10,483 nt of DNA from Dehalococcoidales bacterium (GTDB taxonomy: Bacteria; Chloroflexota; Dehalococcoidia; Dehalococcoidales; UBA5760), in the NCBI GenBank assembly GCA_028710655.1, contig JAQTTS010000049.1:1-10483 (forward strand), read 5' to 3'. The notes under the pieces are model-generated. The model was not told the origin of the DNA, ran no database searches, and was given only the letters and a program-made list of their open reading frames with translations. Shown piece after piece: positions 6,410-10,483 of the stretch; positions within the stretch are counted from its first letter, which is position 1; each line of letters opens with the position of its first letter. Position numbers and translations under genes: made by a program.

Positions 6410-6691
6410 ATGGCGACCTACGTTATGCTCACTACCTTAACCGATGAAGGAAGGAAGACGATAAAGTCGCATCCCCAGAGGATTAAAGAGGTTGATAAAG
6501 AGGTCGAGGCTATGGGAGTTAAGATAATAGCCCAGTATGCTCTGCTAGGCCCCTATGACTTCGTCAATATTCTGGAAGCCCCGGACAATGTTACTGTGGC
6601 CAGGGTTGTTAACGAGCTCGGCTCAAGAGGCACGCTTCAGACGATGACCATGGCTGCGATGACCCTCAGTGAGTTTTGTGGTAACAGCTAA
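6410..6691 (+). CDS. GYD-domain small protein
   Basis: The 93-residue product matches the GYD family (Pfam GYD, COG4274). This is a family of roughly 95-residue cytoplasmic proteins with no established biochemical function. The signature is GPYD at residues 47-50, in the context QYALLGPYDFVNILEAPD. Further family features are the opening strand MATYVMLTTLTDEGR and the end ...LQTMTMAAMTLSEF. It has no signal peptide or membrane segment. ATG 6410 is preferred over an in-frame GTG at 6401 because the strong site GGAGGTG (6397-6403) lies 6 bases before the ATG and overlaps the GTG. The next gene, rdgB, begins 25 bases after its stop, so the two are likely co-transcribed. Its link to purine clean-up or molybdopterin synthesis is only positional. 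Confidence 0.88.
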   Translation: MATYVMLTTLTDEGRKTIKSHPQRIKEVDKEVEAMGVKIIAQYALLGPYDFVNILEAPDNVTVARVVNELGSRGTLQTMTMAAMTLSEFCGNS

Positions 6692-6707
6692 AGAGGGCCG
6701 CCAATTC

Positions 6708-6711
6708 GGAG
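6708..6711 (+). promoter_or_regulatory. Ribosome binding site deciding the rdgB start
   Basis: GGAG lies 5 bases before TTG 6717. It favours this TTG over an in-frame GTG at 6669 inside the GYD gene, which has no Shine-Dalgarno site in front of it. Confidence 0.6.
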
Positions 6712-6716
6712 ATTCG

Positions 6717-7313
6717 TTGCCATGTCTGCTGCTGGCGACAAACAATAAGGCCAAGGTGCGTGAGTACCGGAGCCTGTTGCAGACCCTCCCCTTCAGGCTG
6801 GTTACTCTGGAGGAAAGGGGCATTACCTGTGAAGTTGACGAGGTAGGGGAGAGCCTGGAGGAGAATGCCAGGCTAAAGGCGGTGATATTATCTGGTGAGA
6901 GCGGGTTAGTGGCCCTGGCTGATGATTCCGGGTTGGAGGTTGATGCTCTGGGTGGTGAGCCGGGTCGGCTGTCGGCACGTTATGCTGGTGAAGGGGCTTC
7001 GGATAGCGACAGGGTCAGCTATCTCCTGTCCAAACTTAAAGGTGTACCCTGGGAGAAGCGTTCTGCCCGTTTCCGCTGTATTATTGCGGTTGCCACTCCC
7101 GATGGAAGGTTGGGGTTTTGTTACGGCGAGTGCCCGGGGCTGATATGCCTTGAGCCGAAGGGAGAAAGAGGGTTTGGCTATGACCCCATCTTTTATCTTC
7201 CTGCGTTGGGCAGGACGATGGCCCAGTTATCGCTGGATGAGAAGGACAGAATCAGTCATCGGGGACAGGCAGCCGGTAATGTACCCCGGGTATTGATGGA
7301 GATGGGGTTATGA
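6717..7313 (+). CDS. rdgB: RdgB/HAM1-type ITP/XTP/dITP pyrophosphatase
   Basis: The enzyme hydrolyses the deaminated purine nucleotides ITP, dITP and XTP to monophosphates, keeping them out of DNA and RNA. From TTG 6717 the protein is 198 residues, the family's normal length. It opens MPCLLLATNNKAKVREY, matching the family start with the (S/T)xNxxK nucleotide-binding segment. Other signatures are ADDSGLEVDALGG (68-80), with catalytic D70 equivalent to E. coli D69, then GRLSARYAG (83-91), GFGYDPIF (152-159) and SHRGQA (180-185). A longer version from GTG 6669 would overlap the GYD gene by 23 bases and add 16 residues unlike the family, so I reject it. The stop overlaps the moaA start by four bases (ATGA), so moaA translation is probably coupled. 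Confidence 0.95.
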   Translation: MPCLLLATNNKAKVREYRSLLQTLPFRLVTLEERGITCEVDEVGESLEENARLKAVILSGESGLVALADDSGLEVDALGGEPGRLSARYAGEGASDSDRVSYLLSKLKGVPWEKRSARFRCIIAVATPDGRLGFCYGECPGLICLEPKGERGFGYDPIFYLPALGRTMAQLSLDEKDRISHRGQAAGNVPRVLMEMGL

Positions 7314-8296
7314 CCGGACTTTATGATTCTTTTCAACGGCCGATAAATTACCTGCGTATTTCGGTAACCGACCGCTGTAATCTGCGCTGTATCTATTGTA
7401 TGCCGGCTGATGGTATTTGTCAGATATCTCATGGAGATATTCTTACTTATGAGGAAATCTATAACATAGTCCAGGCGGCGGCTGACCTGGGTATAAGCAG
7501 GGTCAGGCTTACCGGTGGTGAACCTCTGGTAAGGCTGGGGCTGGCTGATCTGGTACAAATGCTGGTGCGGTTGGATACGATTGAGGATGTCTCCCTGACC
7601 ACAAATGGGACATTACTCAGCAGTTATGCTCCTATTCTGAAGCAGGCAGGTCTCAAGCGGGTCAATATCAGTCTGGATACCCTCCGGTCGGATAGATTCA
7701 AGAGTATTACTCGCAGCAGTTGTGATGTTGTCGATGTCCTCAGGGGTATTGATAGTGCTGGGTCGGTGGGGCTCAGTCCGGTGAAGATTAATATGGTAGT
7801 TATGGCCGGTATTAACGATGATGAAGTCCTTGATTTTGCCGAAAAGACTATTGGAGAAGGGTGGCATGTGCGCTTCATTGAGTTTATGCCTACTGCGGGG
7901 ATAGCTTATCGGACCTCGTATTTTGTTCCGGTCAGCGAAATAAAAAGACGTCTTGAGCCGTTAGGCGAATTGGAGCCAGGTCTGACACAGGTTGGTAACG
8001 GACCGGCCCGGTACTTCCGTTTCCCCGGAGGCCGTGGCACGGTTGGTTTTATCAGCCCGGTCAGTGAGCATTTCTGTTTTAGTTGTAATCGGCTACGTCT
8101 TACGGCTGATGGGAAGCTCCGCCCTTGTCTACTCTCTGATGCTGAGGTGGATCTAAAGCGGCCTATGCGTAGTGGCATATCTTCGTCGGATCTGAAGCGG
8201 TTAATAACCACTGCGGTAAGCAGTAAGCCGCTGCGTCACCGCCTGTCTGAAGGGTTTTTGCCGGGAGACCGGCCGATGACTCAAGTAGGGGGTTAA
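7310..8296 (+). CDS. moaA: GTP 3',8-cyclase MoaA (radical SAM)
   Basis: MoaA converts GTP to 3',8-cyclo-7,8-dihydro-GTP, the first committed step of molybdenum cofactor synthesis. The 328-residue protein has the radical SAM cluster motif C23-x3-C27-x2-C30 (DRCNLRCIYCMP) and the SAM-binding GGEP at 69-72. It also has the second, substrate-binding 4Fe-4S cluster motif C256-x2-C259-x13-C273 (CFSCNRLRLTADGKLRPC). It ends in the Gly-Gly tail (MTQVGG) that the family needs for catalysis. Length is typical. The ATG overlaps the rdgB stop, with GGAG (7298-7301) 8 bases upstream. moaC follows 3 bases after its stop. All key residues are intact, so it should be active in an organism with molybdenum or tungsten enzymes. 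Confidence 0.97.
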   Translation: MTGLYDSFQRPINYLRISVTDRCNLRCIYCMPADGICQISHGDILTYEEIYNIVQAAADLGISRVRLTGGEPLVRLGLADLVQMLVRLDTIEDVSLTTNGTLLSSYAPILKQAGLKRVNISLDTLRSDRFKSITRSSCDVVDVLRGIDSAGSVGLSPVKINMVVMAGINDDEVLDFAEKTIGEGWHVRFIEFMPTAGIAYRTSYFVPVSEIKRRLEPLGELEPGLTQVGNGPARYFRFPGGRGTVGFISPVSEHFCFSCNRLRLTADGKLRPCLLSDAEVDLKRPMRSGISSSDLKRLITTAVSSKPLRHRLSEGFLPGDRPMTQVGG

Positions 8297-8299
8297 TTT

Positions 8300-8782
8300 A
8301 TGGAAGAACTAACTCACCTGGATGCCCGGGGACATCCTAAGATGGTAGATATTAGTGCCAAACCTGATACTCGGCGTGAGGCAGTTGCCAGGGGGGTTGT
8401 CAGGATGCAGGCGGCTACCCTTGATCTCATCAAGAAGGGGGGGACGGTCAAGGGTGACGTTCTGACGGTGGCCCGGCTCGCTGGTATTATGGCAGCCAAG
8501 CGGACGCCGGACCTGATACCTCTGTGCCATCCGCTTCTTATCGGGGATGTTGAGGTTGACTTCAGTCTGGATGAAGGCAATTGTATCGTGGAGATTATGG
8601 CTGCGGTGAGGAGTATCGGCAAGACGGGTGTGGAAATGGAGGCCCTTACTGCCGTGGCGGTTGCTGCCTTAACTATCTATGATATGTGCAAGGCGGTGGA
8701 CCGCGGCATCAAAATTGAATGTATCCGTCTTGCTAGAAAGAGTGGCGGTAAGAGTGGTGTAATTAACCTTGATCCCATGTGA
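8300..8782 (+). CDS. moaC: Cyclic pyranopterin monophosphate synthase MoaC
   Basis: MoaC rearranges the MoaA product into cyclic pyranopterin monophosphate, so the two adjacent genes supply a complete first stage of the cofactor pathway. The 160-residue protein has the family's signatures: MVDISAK (15-21), the KGDVL segment with catalytic K51, LIPLCHPL (72-79), and [24 protein letters not shown] (109-132) with D128 and K131. These key residues carry the same numbers as in E. coli MoaC. AGGGGG (8287-8292) lies 7 bases before the ATG and overlaps the moaA C-terminus, which points to coupled translation. No moaB, moaD, moaE, mog or moeA is visible in this window, so the later steps are encoded elsewhere. 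Confidence 0.97.
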   Translation: MEELTHLDARGHPKMVDISAKPDTRREAVARGVVRMQAATLDLIKKGGTVKGDVLTVARLAGIMAAKRTPDLIPLCHPLLIGDVEVDFSLDEGNCIVEIMAAVRSIGKTGVEMEALTAVAVAALTIYDMCKAVDRGIKIECIRLARKSGGKSGVINLDPM

Positions 8783-8885
8783 TGTAGTACCTGTTTTCTT
8801 TCATCTATCACGCTATTTGTTTTGTCGAATTTTTTCTCAAACTACACGGTGATATCGAAGCGCAATACTGCTATGGTATTTGACC

Positions 8886-8907
8886 GGGTGTTGTTTACCC
8901 TCTTTTT
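8886..8907 (+). terminator. Weak terminator-like hairpin between moaC and radA
   Basis: GGGTG (8886-8890) and TACCC (8896-8900) can form a 5 bp stem including one G-T pair, around a 5-base loop. TCTTTTT follows. The stem is short and lies about 100 bases after moaC, so any termination would be partial. Confidence 0.3.
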
Positions 8908-8919
8908 AATGGTTAGATT
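8891..8919 (+). promoter_or_regulatory. Possible radA promoter (weak)
   Basis: TTGTTT (8891-8896) and TAGATT (8914-8919) are separated by 17 bases. They match the sigma70 consensus at 3/6 and 4/6 positions. The 179-base gap after moaC makes a separate radA promoter reasonable, but this AT-rich stretch offers several equally weak alternatives. Confidence 0.25.
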
Positions 8920-8961
8920 GGTAGATTGCTTTGCTTTTGAAGATAGGGTAAAGTTATCACG

Positions 8962-10365
8962 ATGGTTAGAACAGGTAAATCTGGCCATGGTACTATTTTT
9001 GTCTGTCAGCAGTGTGGCAAGGAAAGCCTCAAGTGGTTGGGGCGGTGTCCTAACTGCCAGCAGTGGAATACTTTTACTGAGACCAGGGCAACCGTTACTA
9101 CCGCTTCCGCAGCGGTCTCATCGCTTAACCCGCCCCAGGAGCTGTCCCGTATTGTCACCGGTGACCGGGACCGTTTTCCGCTTCCCTTGTCCGAATTTAA
9201 TCGTGTGCTGGGGGGAGGAGTCGTCCCCGGCTCGCTGACACTTATTGGGGGTGACCCGGGTATCGGCAAGTCAACCCTTTTGCTCCAGGCTGCCGCACTG
9301 ATTGCTCGGGAGCAGGGTAATGTGATCTATGTTTCCGGTGAAGAGACGTTGCATCAGATTAAGCTCCGGTCGGATCGTCTCAGGGTTAAGGGTGACAACC
9401 TCTATCTTCTGTCGGAGACCGATCTTGAGTCTATCCTTTGCCGGATTGATGAGTTGTCACCCATACTGGTGGTGATTGATTCCATTCAGACAGTATGCCT
9501 CTCTGAGCTTGAGGCAGCACCGGGTAGTATCGCCCAGGTGCGTGAGTGTACCCTGCGGCTTATGCACTGGGCAAAGCAGAGCGCGGTACCTGTTTTTATC
9601 GCCGGACATGTTACCAAAGACGGCGCCATCGCCGGTCCCCGTGTGCTGGAGCACATTGTTGATATTGTGCTCTACCTAGAGGGCGAGTCTTTCAGCGCCT
9701 ATCGTTTGTTACGTTGTGTCAAGAACCGCTTTGGCTCTACGAACGAGGTCGGTATTTTCGAGATGAAGAGTGAGGGTCTGCTTGAGGTATCTGATCCGTC
9801 GCAGGTATTCCTGTCACAGCGGTTGAGTCAAAGGGTGGGCTCAGTGGTAGTGCCTACCATCGAAGGTAGCCGTCCCCTGCTGGCGGAGATTCAGGCCCTG
9901 ACCAATCCCACCAGCTTTGGACTGCCTCGCCGCACCGCTAACGGCGTTGATTTCGGCCGCCTGTTGCTGGTTACTGCGGTACTCTCCCGTCGGGTTGGAT
10001 TGAGGCTGGGCAACCAGGATATTATCGCTAATGTCACCGGCGGACTTAAGGTCGGGGAGCCGTCGGCTGACCTGGGGATTGCTCTCGCCATTGCCTCCAG
10101 TTATCATGATGTTGAGGTAGCCCCCGGGCTGGTAGCGGTAGGGGAAGTTGGGTTGAGTGGTGAACTGAGGGCGGTATCCCAGCTGGAGAGGCGGGTGGGT
10201 GAAGCTGCCCGGTTAGGCTTTAAACGTTGTCTGGTGCCGGAAACAGGGTGTAAAGTCAGTATCAAAGGTAAGGATATCGAGCTTGTTCCGGTTGCTACAC
10301 TTAGGGAGGCACTCGGATTGGGTATGGTTAGGGGTGGGACAAAGAGTAAGTCTGGTGAAGACTAA
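8962..10365 (+). CDS. radA: DNA repair protein RadA (Sms)
   Basis: Bacterial RadA is a RecA-like ATPase that drives branch migration of recombination intermediates and helps RecA repair DNA breaks. The 467-residue protein has the full architecture. It has an N-terminal zinc finger C15-x2-C18-x10-C29-x2-C32 (FVCQQCGKESLKWLGRCPNC). Walker A is GDPGIGKST (97-105, K103), Walker B ILVVIDSIQT (168-177), and the RadA-specific KNRFG motif lies at 254-258, followed by STNEVGIFEM. The C-terminal Lon-like domain carries GEPSADLGIALAIASS. ATG 8962 gives a short 11-residue lead before the zinc finger, as is usual. The ribosome binding site is poor (AAAG, 8950-8953). It is on the same strand as moaC but 179 bases away, so co-transcription is uncertain. 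Confidence 0.96.
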   Translation: MVRTGKSGHGTIFVCQQCGKESLKWLGRCPNCQQWNTFTETRATVTTASAAVSSLNPPQELSRIVTGDRDRFPLPLSEFNRVLGGGVVPGSLTLIGGDPGIGKSTLLLQAAALIAREQGNVIYVSGEETLHQIKLRSDRLRVKGDNLYLLSETDLESILCRIDELSPILVVIDSIQTVCLSELEAAPGSIAQVRECTLRLMHWAKQSAVPVFIAGHVTKDGAIAGPRVLEHIVDIVLYLEGESFSAYRLLRCVKNRFGSTNEVGIFEMKSEGLLEVSDPSQVFLSQRLSQRVGSVVVPTIEGSRPLLAEIQALTNPTSFGLPRRTANGVDFGRLLLVTAVLSRRVGLRLGNQDIIANVTGGLKVGEPSADLGIALAIASSYHDVEVAPGLVAVGEVGLSGELRAVSQLERRVGEAARLGFKRCLVPETGCKVSIKGKDIELVPVATLREALGLGMVRGGTKSKSGED

Positions 10366-10437
10366 TTACGGACATTTAGCCCGGGTTACCGGCCGCCTGA
10401 TGGTTCACTATTATGTGCAATGAATCCGGTTTTTCTT

Positions 10438-10443
10438 TATAAT
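10438..10443 (+). promoter_or_regulatory. -10 element of a promoter for the next gene
   Basis: A perfect TATAAT lies 31 bases before the start codon at the right edge. The -35 is weak: TGTGCA (10414-10419) lies 18 bases upstream with a 3/6 match. Nearby ACCGG (10388-10392) and CCGGT (10426-10430, followed by TTTT) could pair as a loose radA terminator, but the 33-base loop makes that doubtful. Confidence 0.5.
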
Positions 10444-10474
10444 CTATGAATCAATAAAAGGATAAGGTATTACT

Positions 10475-10483
10475 ATGTGGCAG
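10475..10483 (+). CDS. Start of an unidentified gene (first three codons only)
   Basis: ATG TGG CAG (Met-Trp-Gln) opens at the right edge. AAGG (10464-10467) lies 7 bases upstream and a TATAAT element lies further upstream. The start signal is good, but three residues do not allow identification. Confidence 0.5.

Noticed and set aside
8822..9238. A 138-codon plus-strand frame overlapping the start of radA
   Set aside because: It overlaps the RadA zinc finger and Walker A coding sequence in another frame and has no ribosome binding site.

Overview
The window is about 10.5 kb of bacterial housekeeping chromosome. It carries eleven complete protein genes, one large gene cut by the left edge (mfd), and the first three codons of a gene cut by the right edge. 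I see no mobile element, CRISPR array, rRNA or tRNA. Spacing is tight, GTG and TTG starts are frequent, and strong Shine-Dalgarno sites and sigma70-type promoters are visible. The Mfd and DUF1385 (YqhQ-type) sequences look to me like those of Chloroflexota, probably the Dehalococcoidia. That placement is an impression from memory of sequence style, not a search.

Layout. (1) Positions 1-2863, minus strand: the first 954 codons of the transcription-repair coupling factor Mfd, with a hairpin in its leader. (2) A divergent intergenic region (2864-3095) carries a strong promoter (TTGACA-N18-TAGAAT) for the ribosomal protein cluster rplU-rpmA-rpmE. That cluster ends in a clear rho-independent terminator at 3938-3972. 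(3) Eighteen bases past the terminator a GTG codon opens a DUF1385/YqhQ-type membrane protein. It converges with a minus-strand histidine pair, hisA followed by hisI, leaving 6 bases between the stop codons. (4) A 355-base divergent intergenic region (6055-6409) separates hisA from a plus-strand run: a GYD-domain small protein, the ITP/XTP pyrophosphatase rdgB, moaA, moaC and, after a 179-base gap, radA. (5) A new promoter and start codon follow radA at the right edge.

Functions. Mfd and RadA serve DNA repair and recombination. L21, L27 and L31 are 50S subunit proteins. HisI and HisA catalyse two consecutive steps of histidine synthesis. MoaA and MoaC together make cyclic pyranopterin monophosphate, the first intermediate of molybdenum cofactor. 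RdgB removes deaminated purine nucleotides. The GYD protein and the DUF1385 protein have no established function.

I found no convincing new biological system. The best anomaly is hisA: it has no ATG, GTG or TTG at its expected start. An ATC codon sits exactly where the initiator methionine of the family belongs, 9 bases after a perfect AAGGAG. It is either a rare non-canonical start or a base error. Lesser points are the 200-base leader before the GYD gene, the mfd leader hairpin, a short duplicated motif between mfd and rplU, and hisA-hisI without hisF between them.
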